A DNA stretch of 64,000 nt, from the NCBI RefSeq assembly GCF_000764305.2, contig NW_025937263.1, positions 496,001 to 560,000 on the forward strand. Reading direction: 5' to 3'. The notes under the pieces are model-generated. The model had not been told where the DNA came from and did not search any database. It was given only the letters and a program-made list of their open reading frames with translations. The stretch comes from Hyalella azteca (taxonomy: Eukaryota > Arthropoda > Malacostraca > Amphipoda > Hyalellidae). Shown here in pieces: positions 52,101-63,809 of the stretch (within the stretch, counting starts at the first letter, position 1; each line of letters begins with the position of its first letter). A program made the position numbers and the translations under genes.

Positions 52101-53489
52101 AATTTTTACAGTTAAAATATTTTTACAGGTAAAAATTTCGTTTATCCTCTTCATCAAAAGTTTTACACTGACATTAAACATTACCGTTTATTTTCAACCT
52201 TGGTGTTTGCGAGACTGAAGGCTATCGGGCTGAGCCCGTTGCATAAGAATGGCAAAAACGCATGTCCCATCATGTCTGCCTGCACGCACTAGTGACTAGT
52301 CTCTAATCCCATGAAATTCATGATTCCCACGCAATGATTTTTCACTGGGTGCCTCTCACGTTATAAAATTCATTGTCGTTATTTATGGTGTTCTGTAACA
52401 AAAAAAAGTACTTTTCCGTGTCCCCTAAAAAATTTAAAAGAATGAATTACATGTAAGCTATTATAATTTCTTACGTGTATTATCATTTATCAATGACAGC
52501 GATGAAAGCAACAGTTTTGGGTGAGTCCTAGGTAAGAAAGGTACGGGCTTACAAATGTTTAGTGTCGACTGAAAAACAACCAATGCCGACTAACAACTGT
52601 CACAGAATGGCATTCATATGGCATATCTGACAAAAACAAATCAGCTCATCTGTGACCGGTCACCGCGCTAAAGCCTCTGTTGAATACAGACTATGAAATC
52701 TATCAATAATAATGGCGATTAAAAATCAAATGGGAGTGCCATAGAAAGTTCCTTCTCTATAATATTTTATTAAATACCTATATCTAAAACTGCAACTTAC
52801 TGACAATGACATGACACGATTGGGCGTCAAAGCCAAGTGATTCGAATGCGCTGGCTAATAATGACTGTTTTCAATCGAAAAAGTTATTTTAGATTCATTT
52901 AAGGAATTCGTAAGATTTTGTACTGCAATAATTTTTCAGAGGCTTGACGATCAGAGTAGTGTCAGACAATGCCACATTTCTCATTAATTCCGCTTTATTT
53001 ATTATTCTTTTAAACAATGAAAATTCCCGTGATAATTTTTATGGTCACTTGCAAATTTAAGAAATTGCAAACGACATAATCCAATAATTTCAGATGAGAC
53101 ACTAATGATTGTAGATATTGAATTCATTGCATCCAGTCTTGATCTGGTGTTGGGGAATTGTAGCACTCCGTCCGATTTGCATGAAAAAAGGTAAAAAAAA
53201 TTCGCCATTTTTATGAAAACCAGAATGTGATGCAATACCTACATGCAATAACGTGATTGAATTTTATTACTGAATAACGTGCTTATGGGAGCCATCTCAA
53301 GTTATGTCGGAAACTTGCGGAAATAAATGACAATAAATCATGATATTTCATACAATTCTAGGTTCCAAGAAACATGTGCATATCCTCGTGCTTGTCTCCG
53401 AATAGTTTCGCTCAGTATGTTCATGATGTCAATGTGTTCTTTCTGGTAGTCGAGGCCATAAATTTAGTCTTGGTCAGTCTTCTGGTAGC
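46188..53489. other. CLC 3' region and intergenic stretch
   Basis: 7.3 kb with no recognised coding exon. AATAAA hexamers occur at 48873-48878 and near 49279 and 50316 among others, so the CLC 3' end cannot be fixed. Open frames such as 47222-47533, 50684-50992 and 51736-51981 have no conserved motif. A poly-C run stands earlier, at about 46015-46025, in the last CLC intron. No transposon ends were recognised in this stretch. Confidence 0.45.
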
Positions 53490-53570
53490 ATGGCTAGAGT
53501 GTGGGTGAACAGTGCTTCTCTCGCGTTTGTTTACAACAATTTCCTCCGAAATTCTGCTAAAAACCATCCA
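53490..53570 (+). CDS. Proposed BCAT first coding exon (mitochondrial targeting peptide)
   Basis: ATG at 53490, 27 codons, ending CCA|GTAAGT. The translation has Arg and Lys, many Ser/Asn/Ala and no acidic residue, suited to an amphipathic presequence. It joins exon 2 ([16 protein letters not shown]) without a frame shift. No ATG that keeps the BCAT frame precedes exon 2 closely, and the ATG inside exon 2 would leave no targeting peptide. The 6-kb intron between them is inferred. Confidence 0.6.
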
Positions 53571-56500
53571 GTAAGTTTTCAAATAAAAACAATCTCGCAA
53601 ACCCTATTTTTTACTTTTTAAAATTTTATACTCTATTTAACGATTCTTCCGTTTCACAATTCGTCGCTGCATGTTGAAGCGCGCGCACGAGATGCCAGAT
53701 ATTGATGACACGAATCAATGTTTCTATTTACTATTCTAATCCTTCTCGAATTTTCATTTGCGTTCTATCTTTTTTTCCATCGTATGCGTCTTTCGCAATA
53801 TAATTTCTTCAAGATGTCACTTGACACATCGTATCATAAAAATATATATATTTTTTTCAAACCTTGTTTCCCTTCCACTGTGACGTCATAAACTCGCCCC
53901 TTTCATAAGCCAATCAGATTGAAGGCCGGCTGTGACGTGTGTACTGCAGAGTATCCTGCATTGAGTTTCTTGGTTTCTAGTCCGGGATGAAATGCGCTAT
54001 TTCCATAATTCATGGTTATTTGACGACGTAACTATAGAGTTGGATATTTTTTTCGCGGTTCTGCATATTAGCAAAATAATTTGTCATATTTATCCTAATT
54101 TATTTTCTTTTGAGGAAAAAGTGGGAGCATTTTTTAAGTCTGCATTCTATACTAGATTGCTTTCCCAAATTTTCCAACAAGTTATCATATAATGCAGTGG
54201 TTCCCAAAGTGGGTGATATCGCCCCCCTAGGGGCGATGGAAAGATTTTGGGGGGCGGTAAGGAAGAAGAGGGTGATAGGGGGGCGATAGGGGGGCGGCAG
54301 TCCGAAGTCGAAGTCAGAAGTTCGATCGTTTGTTTGACGATTTGTACACAACACGTGCAGCACATGCATGACTCCCAGCGATGGTTTTTTCACCCAGATC
54401 TGTTTTTAGCCCATTTTCTCATTCATGGAAAAAATGCACTATTGTGCTCGCCATGTCCGTCCGTCTGTCTGTCCGTCTGTCCGCCTGTCTGTCCGTTCGT
54501 GACTTCATGTTTTCGTCGACGAGAAAATACGCTCTCTGTTACTCACTGCAGTGAGTGCTGAGTTACCTATATTTTTTTAACCTCTCCCCAGGTTTACGTC
54601 TCGGACAAATTAACGGCCGGACTCGCGGCCGGTCTCACGGCCAAGTTCCACATTCAATGATCAAGTAATATCTCTCAAACTAATAAACTTAACTCGATGA
54701 AACTTGGTACACGTATTCATTAGGACCTAACGGTAATGTAAAGCTTGTGAAAATTTTTTGAATTTTGCCTTCAATTGTTTTTGCCATACTTATATGACAA
54801 TACGGGCCGAATTCACAGTGATCAAGGAATTTTTCCCAAATTACTGAACAGATTCGAACGAAATTTTGAATTTCCAGTCCTAACTACCGAACGGTGATGT
54901 TTAGCTCGTGAAATTTTTTTCGATTGTGCCTTCGTTCGCGAGTTTCATTCGTGATTTAAACAGCAATGCGTGCTCAAATTCGCAGTAATCAAGAAATTTC
55001 TTGCAAACTACTGAACAGATTTGAACGAAATTTAGTATTTTAATACCTAACCTGAGCAACGGTGATGTTTAGTTCGTTACAATTTTTTCGTTTTGCCTTC
55101 GTTTGTGAGTTATACGGCTATACGTAAACGGCTCTTGGTTAAACCAGCCGGTAGAAAAGCCGGTCGTTCCTCCTATATCTGTATAACTTGCGAACGAAAG
55201 TGAATAAGGAAGTGTGAAATCAAGAATGACGGTAAAATGAAAAAAAAAACTCTCGCAAACGACGGTAAATCAAAATTTTTTTTAATCCTAAAAATCCCAT
55301 TTGGTAGATAGGAATGTATTATATTCAAACTTCGTTCAAATCTGTTTGGTAGTTTGGAAGAAATTCTTTGATCACTGCGAATTTCGGCCTGTATCGCAAT
55401 ATAACTCACGAATGAAGGTGATATTTAAAAAATTTTCGCAAGCTAAACGTCACCGTTAATCTGATGAATACATGTTACAAGTTTTATTGAGCTGCGTTAA
55501 TTAGTTTGGGTGATATTCCTTGATAACTGAATTTGGAGATTGGTCGTGAGACCGGCCACGAGTCCGGCCGTAAATTTGCCCGAGACATCCTAGGTTTCTA
55601 GTGCTGAAACAGTTAAAACAGCTGAAAAACACATTGGTTCACTAAAAGGGGTCCTATTTGTGAAATACACATTTGTGTTTAACCTTTATCTTTCAAAATT
55701 GCAGTGAACTAAATTTTATAGAAAGAGGGGCATGATTTTATATGTGTCTGTGGGGGGCGCTAGAAATTCACTAGGGAGCCAAAGGGGGCGCCAGCCTGAA
55801 AAAGTTTGGGAACCACTGACATAATGAGTAGTTGTCACGTAGCTAGTTCAAGGTGAAGGTGTTTCCATCTACGTAAAGTAAGGGCATATTTCAATTTAAA
55901 AATACTTGAGTTATATATATTTTGTCATATTTGTATTTATTTATTGTCCTAACGCAGCGCAAGATGTATCTGATTACCTTTAAACATTTTTATTTTAGGC
56001 GGGTGAGTTAGGTGCGGTAGCAGGACATGGGGAAACGGGCTTCACTAAACACTAATGACTAATGTTAAACCACCAAATGAATTCATTCAAGAACTGATTG
56101 AAAGCAAACCGGTCGAGGCATCCACAGAAAGAATTTCGTAAAAAAGATGTCGTAGCCTACTTAATTATTTAATTTTTTACCAGGGAACGTATATATTTTA
56201 TGAAGATTTGCATCGATGTGTCGAAAAAAAGTTGTGAAAAGGCTAAATTAACCGCAAAAGGCCTTCTCCACTTTTTTGGGACCGTAGCTTGGATCAGCAT
56301 CGTAGATGTTCTTTAAATTGTGATAGTTCCAAACTTTGAAGCGCAAATTTCAACGTTTCTGTGAAGGCCAATGTTGAGTTAATTCGCGCATGGATAATAT
56401 TTTAATCGATTGTGGCTCACTGTTGGATCAGATATATTTTGCAAACAACGTCATACGTATAAAATGTTAAGCTAATGCTAAACTCTGTCTCCACAGTCCA

Positions 56501-59500
56501 CTCATTCATTTAATTCGTCAAGTTCTAGTTTCAAATTGTGGGTAACAATGTTCAAATTATTGATTTGTAATAATCATTTCTATCCTCTTGGTACTGAGAA
56601 TTCGTCACCCCCTCCACCGACTGCGTGCCAGTTTTTGTTTGCGTCATGATAGCTGTTCTAATATGGTCCTCGCTGCTTGCGTCACTCGACTCTGCCATGT
56701 GCCACACGCCATCATAGCATTGCTAGTAGGAAGAGATGCGTCGCTAATATTTTAGCACGAATGGCAATACGTTAGCTTGTGGGTGCAGGTGGCAGGTGCT
56801 GGAGCTGTTCACCGTAAATTTGTTATATTTTCAGTACTGTTTGTTAAGATGAGAGGCAGCGGTGGCTAAGGTTATGGTTGGAATATTATGAAATTTCAGA
56901 GAGTGATTTGAGAAGCATTAATTTATAGGTCACAAGTCTACAGTCGTGCGATTGGCATGTGCGACAGCAGCACGTGCTAAGCCCCGTGCTCCGTTAAAGT
57001 GTGCCGCAAATGCGCATGAGCTGTGAGGCGGAACTCAAGTTATCAGGTTGAGTCGCAAAATGCTCACGCTCCGTCGATTGAAAAATTCACTTCTTACAAG
57101 CCTAAGAGCAGTGCTCTTGAAATGAAATTTTCAACAAGAGTCATTTTTCAGGCAAAACGCACGAATCTATTTTCAATGAAGTGAGAATTTTTTATCGTAT
57201 TCAAACTGAAAATACATTAAGCGAATGTTTATGTCTCATCAAAATCATTAAAGCGCGAGTAAAACCATCAATAGTTCAAGAACATTGTTCTGAAGACGCG
57301 TTTAAAGTATTTTCTATCCATGTATCTTAGTCCCATGTGTCAGTGGTGGAGTTAAACATTTTTACTTGCCAGAGTTATTTTTTGCTCATAGCTGGGATGA
57401 AACGTCAACGGAGTTATTTTTTTCAACGCTTGACCTATTCCTCGTCCAAAGCCATTAACCTTGACACAGAACATTAGTTTTTGCTCATATTCGTAATCTC
57501 GGTACGGTTGGCTCTCTGTAGTTTCATATATTTTCTCGTGGTTTATTTATACTATTTAAGAAGAGCTCATTGGCGATCGGCACGAACATGGATGTCAGTC
57601 GTTAAAGTTTCAAGGAGTATAGTAACGACTTAGACGTTAGTCGTCGTCCAAGGGGAAAATTTGAGACAATTGAGTCGGCACAAACTCGATTTTCAACTCT
57701 TGATTAATTGGTTTAAATTTCGTGCATCAGTTGTTATTTTCAGAGTTTTTAAACTTAAACTTCCACACATTTTTCTGTGTAATTCAATTGTGGTTTTATA
57801 AATTCGATGGCAGTTTTCCTCGCATGACTAACCATTTCTAATTTGTTCTTCATGAGACAGTTTTTAGTAATTACAGTGATCACGGGATAACGAAATTTTT
57901 ATTGTTTGAATTAGCATAATGTTTCAAAACTAAGACCTCTGGATCACTGCGGTGAACGAATCTTTCTGCAACGCAGTTGGCTAGAGTCTACCGCGCCTTC
58001 GCGTCCAGCCAATCACGGCTCTGCGTGCGGATCAATAGAGAGTTTACCGCCTTACCCGTCAGACCTTCACAGTACGAAAGTGAACTTTAGATCTTCTCAA
58101 TCAATTCTGGGAACATTTTCATTTAAAAATAGATTCTCGAAACTATAACTACTAGGAACCTGCAAATTAATAATTAAAGGTATATAATATTGATACCGCT
58201 AACTCGAGAGATCTTTCTCTGCTTCTGCATGAGCATGCAACTTTTCAAGGTCCTTGCTGAGTCGCTGCTCTCTGTCTTCCGGGTCATTCTGTTTTGAGGT
58301 TATGTAAACCTGAATGGCGCGTGTCTGGTTGATTCTTGCCAGGAATATTGCGACATGATGGAACTGAGCATCTATGCTGCAATTGCGAAGAAACTTTAAG
58401 ATGAGTACGCAGTATCTTCTGAGAGCGTTGATGATTGGAATACGGTATATCTAAGTGGCTATTTTGATGATCTCAGCGACCTTGGCGAGCGTTGAAGCTT
58501 GCCAAATTTAATCCTCTTCAGGCACATCAATTCGCGCAGCGGTTATGATGTAGCAACAAAAAACTGGGGTAATTCTAAGTGTACTCAATTAATGGGTTTC
58601 TGTTTCCAGTATGCTGGCGTGCCTGTTTTGCAACTTCCTTCATGCTAATGTTCAACGATCATTGAGCGATATTCGAATAAATCGTCAATCATTGTCTCCA
58701 CTGTAATATCAATGAATCTAGAATGATATAAGCATATTTTACGATGAATCGACATTTTCAAAATTGTTGGACTTGTGAATAAGCAAGTTAAGGGGACCGA
58801 CTACCTTAAAAATCGGAAATTTTGACATTTCCGTTTTCTTGACTCATTTTGTAGCTGCTGAAAAAGCTCGTCTAACGCAGTTTACCGCATGTCTGTGCGT
58901 GCTATAGTTTTTGCGTAAGGCAATTTTAAAAATATATACAATGAACATTTTTTAACATTATGTACAAAGATTTATTTGGATTTAATCTGTATATATAGAT
59001 CATTACTTTCGTTAATCTCCTCCTACAGTTTTCAAGCTACAGCAATGAGACATATACCATTCGATTCGTAAAGACCATACCTATAGACTCTGTGATCACT
59101 TTTTTGAATTTCACTCTGGTTCGTTTTTTATATGGGGGAGAAGGGGGGGAGGGGGGAAATATGAGAAAAATTTGATAAAACGCGCATAAAAAACTATGGG
59201 GAAAATGAGAAAAGTGATCACAGAGTCTATAGGTATGGTCTTTACAAATAGAATGATACGTGTCTCGATGTTGTAGGATGATTTTTGTAGGAGGAGATAG
59301 ATTTTCTCAAGTACCCCTTATTAGCCGTTTTCTATGAATTTCACGTTTTCTATCAATTTTTTCGAAAAATTCATATAAGCAAAATGTTCTTATTTTTACA
59401 TTTTACGTATGCATGTGAAGTTTCATGATGATCGGATAATAACTGGTGAAGTTTTTTTCGGAGGGTAGCCGGTCCCCTTAAGCTGTCTCCATGATGAAAA

Positions 59501-61861
59501 GAGTCGGGGTAATATTGAAAAATGGTAATGGCTCACGATCTCTATTCTAATTACTCCCACGCTCTATGCTCTTAATAATTGATGAAGAAATGAATGTTAA
59601 AACTCGTGCTGTTGAAGTTATTCATAATCTGTATTTTTTTCAGTACCTGAAAAATGGCGTCCGACTCATGTCGACTCAGGCCACGTTCAAGGTGAGTTTC
59701 ATACATTTTAATTCACCCGCTTGCCATCTTTGCCGCGTGCAAGACGCGTTTAAACATCGTCGACATCTAGTATATTGAGTATCAGGAAAATAAACACATG
59801 AATTATAATAATTGGTTTCACATCACATGTAATCCCGAGTGGATACTGAACAAAGTGTACGTATATATTTCAATTGCCGCGACCGATGGTTCACTTCAAG
59901 TGAGCCCGAGTATCTATCCCCTCTCTCCTCTTCCCCGCGATCCCCCAAAAAATTTAGAGCCCTTCACTGAGTTCATATTTATCTCTTCTCAGGCCTCAGA
60001 CGTGGAGATCGAGTTTTGCAGGACTGATCAGCTGAAGCCTAAGCCAGCTGTCAAAGACCTCGTGTTCGGAGTGACGTTCACGGATCACATGCTCGAAGTC
60101 GAATGGACAGAAGCCGATGGCTGGGGCAAACCCAAAATATCTCCCTTCCATTATTTCAGTATTCATCCTGGAGCTAAAGTTCTGCACTACGCCACGGAGG
60201 TGAATGAAAATTGCATAATATGATGGTATTACAGTGTGTCATTTTGGGGTGTTTGTAATCGGTGTTTTTTGTATATTTATACATTTAGTGAAGGTACCGA
60301 GCAACAATAGAATTCTATTACTGAAATATCACTCGCACTTTACGAGTAACGCCAACGTACCGATGTTTTTCTTTAGTTTCTATTTAATATACATAGTAAA
60401 CATTTATTTTCCAGTTATTCGAGGGCATGAAGGCGTACAGAACCTGCAATGGGCAAATATGTATGTTTAGACCCGACATGAACATGAAGCGGATGATAAG
60501 AACTGCAAAAAGGGCCAGCTTGCCCACCTTCGATCAAGACGAGCTCATCGTGCTCATGAAGAAGCTCATCTCTATAGATCAAGAGTGGGTTCCTCACGCT
60601 GAGTCGTCCAGTCTCTACATTCGTCCAGCCATCATCGCTCACGAGGTGCGCGTTAAGCAGAACTTATTTATTTGAGGAAAGAAATAATGGTTCCTAATTT
60701 TGAGTCTGTTGAGATTATGAGCAGGAGTAATAATAGGCGAGAGCTACGTCAGATTGGGTTTCGAAGTGTTGTATAGCGTTTCCAAAAGCTCCTACAATTT
60801 AATGTTCCTGAGATTTTACGTGAACTCATTCCTCTCAGTGATCATTGACCGGAAATGTTGATATGCTTTTTCTAAACATTTGTGCCAATAGTTGTTATGT
60901 TACAGCCAATATGAGTTTGAATAACATTGAATTCATTCATTAAACTTTTGTGTTTACTGGTGCGTTGTGTTGGAAATACAGTTACCGTATGTTATTAATG
61001 AAATCAATGTCGGCTAGATGAGCAGACTGGCTAGAGTTTAATAATTTCATTTCCACGGGATTTTGCGTTTTCACTTATTTAGTTATTGGTGGTAATTTCG
61101 TTGTCGCTCGTGTATAGGAGGTACTGAAGGTGGAGCAGCCGAGGAAGGCGTTGCTGTTCGTCATCCTGTCCCCCACGGGGCCGTACTTCACGAGCGGCTA
61201 CAACCCCGTCTCCCTCCTCGCCGACCCTAAATACGTGCGCGCGTGGCCCGGTGGATGTGGTGACGCCAAGATGGGGTCCAACTACGCGCCAACCCTCGCT
61301 GTGCAGGTCAGAGGCTTGAGCCTTTCACGCGGCAACCCTCGCTGTGCAGGTCAGAGGCTTGAGCCCATCACGCGCCTACCCTCGCTGTGCAGGTCAGAGG
61401 CTTGAGCCTTTCACGCGGCAACCCTCGCTGTGCAGGTCAGAGGCTTGAGCCCTTCACGCGGCAACCCTCGCTATGCAGGTCAGAGGCTTGAGCCCATTAC
61501 GAGCCCATCATCACTCTACAGGCAGTGGCACGTACACGTGATCTCATTCGAAGCACCGTGATGAGGATTGAATGACAGCCTCCGTGTCTATGCGTGTTTG
61601 GCAATGCCGGCCCATAATTAGCGTCTGTATATTAGCCGTCAGTAATTCCTCGTCTTGACGCAGTGTTGTGATCACAAGTATTTTCTATTGAAATGCAATT
61701 TTACTATGCAATTTCACAGCCCTAACGGTTGATAATTTGCGTGCAGAAAGAGGCAATGAAGCTGGGACATGCACAGGTTTTGTGGCTCTACGGGCCTGAT
61801 CATCGCATCACTGAAGTCGGCGCCATGAACATCATGATCTTGCTGGACAAAGGCAACGGAG
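53490..61861 (+). CDS. BCAT: Branched-chain amino-acid aminotransferase, mitochondrial type (3' end outside window)
   Basis: Exons 53490-53570, 59644-59691, 59993-60199, 60415-60645, 61118-61306, 61747-61861, all in matching phase; 290 residues so far, with the rest beyond 64000. A PLP-dependent fold-type IV transaminase that converts Leu, Ile and Val with 2-oxoglutarate to branched 2-oxo acids and glutamate. Seen: [70 protein letters not shown], the catalytic lysine in [15 protein letters not shown] (about residue 240), and [19 protein letters not shown]. Exon 1 encodes [20 protein letters not shown], basic and without acids, as in a mitochondrial targeting peptide; it is the least certain exon but joins in phase 0. 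Exon 4-5: the acceptor tatag at 61117 was preferred because it keeps the loop length of human BCATs. The missing 3' part should hold the CXXC region. The exon 5 donor is amplified. Confidence 0.92.
54195..55818 (-). mobile_element. Non-autonomous hAT element, copy 2 (1,624 bp)
   Basis: Same family as 34702-36304 but inverted. It begins cagtggttcccaaagtggg and ends ttgggaaccactg. The flanking 8-mers are atataatg (54187-54194) and acataatg (55819-55826), a target duplication with one mismatch. The inner arrays have inverted halves, with the same landmarks as copy 1. Near its left end are a G-rich stretch (54249-54298) and a GTCCGTCT-type microsatellite (54455-54495), the latter not seen in copy 1. 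It lies in BCAT intron 1. Confidence 0.87.
55827..58787. other. BCAT intron 1, middle part
   Basis: About 3 kb of AT-rich sequence with no conserved frame, RNA gene or transposon end that I recognise. Confidence 0.4.
58792..59477. mobile_element. piggyBac-like MITE (TTAA target), 686 bp
   Basis: Terminal inverted repeats ggggaccg(a)ctacc at the left and ggtagccggtcccc at the right, each flanked by TTAA (58788-58791 and 59478-59481). Internally, ataggtatggtcttta near 59230 is the inverse of a segment near 59086, so the middle also folds. A G-rich stretch (59132-59157) could form a G-quadruplex. No coding frame. Confidence 0.7.
61287..61495 (+). repeat. Minisatellite built on the BCAT exon 5 donor
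   Basis: The exon end and donor (accctcgctgtgcag|gtcagagg) are repeated five times at exactly 43 bases. Junctions follow 61306 (real), 61349, 61392, 61435 and 61478. The units are nearly identical (differences mostly in cctttcacgcgg / cccatcacgcgc), so the expansion looks recent. The frame through the array stays open to 61405. Each unit keeps CAG|GTCAGA, except that the last has ctatgcag. Confidence 0.93.
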
Positions 61862-62956
61862 GTGAGCGTTATTATTATAGATAATATTATAATATCGGAT
61901 ATAGGATAATAATTTCTTGATATGATATTACTCTTATTTAATAGAATAGTTTACTTGTTGAACTCATTTGATATACCTCTATCGAATGAGCGATTTTTAC
62001 GTGCAATAATTGCTCAGCTCCTTCTAAAGTATTCAAACATGCAGATATATTCAAATGAAGTGTAAATCCAATCTTTTTTCCATTACGGATGCATCATCTT
62101 TATCAATTGCTTCGACTCTTTATTGTTGTGTAAACGCGTGAAATTTGCCCGCCAGCTCACGTAATTCTCTTGCTGTGTCATGATGAAAATTCTCTGGCTT
62201 AGATCTTTTGGCAGCTCGTAGGGTAATAAGTCATCTAAGAATTCAAAATTATAATCTACAAATATTTTCCCACACGTTAGCCATAATTTAAGGTCAACCT
62301 CACAGTATGAACCTCTGCTAGGAGCCCTTCAGTAGGCACTGCCTTACTTTTTAACTTGGAGTTCAGGCATTATATGGTAGTTCCTGTTAGCGTTGTTCAT
62401 AATTTGTGTAATTTATTGTTAACAGATGCAGTATAAATGTCTACAGCAAATGGTGGTAAACGAACTACCTATATATTTCATTGTCTTGTGCGCCTGCAAG
62501 TTACGTTGGCCACTGACCTTATTAGCATGGTTTTATTGCCACACTGCCAGGTTGCCACAATAATTGTTTTGTGGTTTTTCTCTTCTGTGATAAGATGACG
62601 CCCTCTTTTTTATTATTATCACGTTTTTCTTAGCTCGCTTTCGTGTCCTTCTGTCTGTGATGATCAAATCTTGCAATCGATATTTCACCAACTTTCCCGC
62701 TAGCTAGCGCTCTGAAACTTTTAGGGAAGCGCAGCTCCCGATGACAATACAATAATCAATAATTTGTTGCACGTTTCCAGGCGTATTTTTTCAATGAAAT
62801 GTATTTATCACAGCCACGCACCCAGATAAATACGGGGACAACAATGTATCCCCTCGTAAACAATTTTCTACAGAACTTCGAAAATAATTTTCTTTCGTGC
62901 ATTTGCGTGGCCAACTGAAATAAAATGAATATTATGTAGGATGGCTGCGTAGCAAC
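61862..62956. other. Probable BCAT intron 6, first part
   Basis: Begins at the donor GTGAGCG after 61861. AT-rich, with no further BCAT exon recognised before the window ends. The expected next residues of the family were not found in any frame. Confidence 0.45.
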
Positions 62957-63488
62957 GGACTAAAAAGGTGAAAATAAAATACTTGAAAAAAAACTTTTTT
63001 AAAAAACTACGTTTTTCTTGTGGACTAAAAAGTAGAAAATAAATTATGGCTCGCCCCAAAAAACGTGGGTCGGGCTGTACGTTCACCATCAAATTTCCAA
63101 AATTCGTGTGTTGTGTATGGCCCCTGGTGTTGGTTCTTGTTTCAAATTCTAGTAACCCTTCAGGGACCTTGTATAGACCATGAGTATACTTGTATACTTC
63201 AATGAGGTCCCCACGCAGACGTCGATAACTGAGGCTTGGAAGCTTCATAATCTTCAATCTTTCTTAATAGGACTTACCCTTCAAGCCTGGAATTATCCTT
63301 GTTGCAGGTCTTTGAACATTCTCTATTAAATTTCTGTCCTTTCAAGCCATAATTTATTTTCTACTTTTTAGTCCACAAGAAAAACGTGGTTTTTTAAAAA
63401 GTTTTTTTTTAAGTTATTTATTTTTTCTATTATTTAGTCCACAAGAAAAACGTGGTTTTTTAAAAAGTTTTTTTTTAAGTATTTTATT
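62957..63488. mobile_element. Foldback element copy 2 holding a LINE fragment
   Basis: The left arm (caacggactaaaaaggtg, then aaaatacttg, cgtttttcttgtggacta, gctcgccccaaaaaacg) runs to about 63075. The right arm from 63350 is its inverse (ataatttattttctactttt, tccacaagaaaaacg), with a stretch of about 65 bases duplicated in tandem up to 63488. Between the arms lies the reverse-transcriptase fragment. It shares arms and the inner aattttggaaatttga piece with copy 1 at 28104-28402. It is downstream of BCAT exon 6 and probably intronic. Confidence 0.72.
63080..63340 (-). pseudogene. LINE reverse-transcriptase C-terminal fragment
   Basis: On the minus strand the frame reads ENVQRPATRIIPGLKGKSY, a stop, then ERLKIMKLPSLSYRRLRGD and LIEVYKYTHGL. 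This is the thumb region typical of CR1/RTE-type non-LTR retrotransposons (family motif: RRAT..IPGL...YEERL..L.LP.L.YRR.RGD.IEV.K). One in-frame TAA stands where the family usually has Glu. Only about 85 codons remain and both sides are cut by the foldback arms. It is inactive. The LINE clade is not settled. Confidence 0.7.
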
Positions 63489-63716
63489 TGCGTTTATTGC
63501 TTTTCTGATGGAAAATACTTACATAGCCCCTTTCAATTTAAGACGCCTTCGCTGTGTGGTCCTGCGAGGAAGCCCTCGCGTACCTATAGTGCCCACTCAT
63601 AATTAGAACCGCAGTTAATCGCTTTCGTGCATTAAAAGAACCCTCTAGTGTTCCGTGAAAAATCGGAAAATACCTGGAGATTTTTAAGGCCAGTGCCCAT
63701 AGGAATGAAGTGTATC

Positions 63717-63809
63717 TTAACACCTTCTTAAAGTATAACCTCGTAATTTCAGTAAGTTTCATTTAACACCTTCTTAAAGTAAAACCTCGTAATTTCAGTA
63801 AGTTTCTCG
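63717..63809. repeat. Two-copy 46-bp tandem repeat
   Basis: aacaccttcttaaagta and cctcgtaatttcagtaagtt occur twice, 46 bases apart (63719 and 63765). Each unit includes TTTCA|GTAAGT, which resembles a 5' splice site, but no exon is recognised here. Confidence 0.8.

Noticed and set aside
62868..63257. 129-codon minus-strand frame as an intact gene
   Set aside because: Only its first part matches a LINE reverse transcriptase; an in-frame stop precedes it and the rest reads into the foldback arm.
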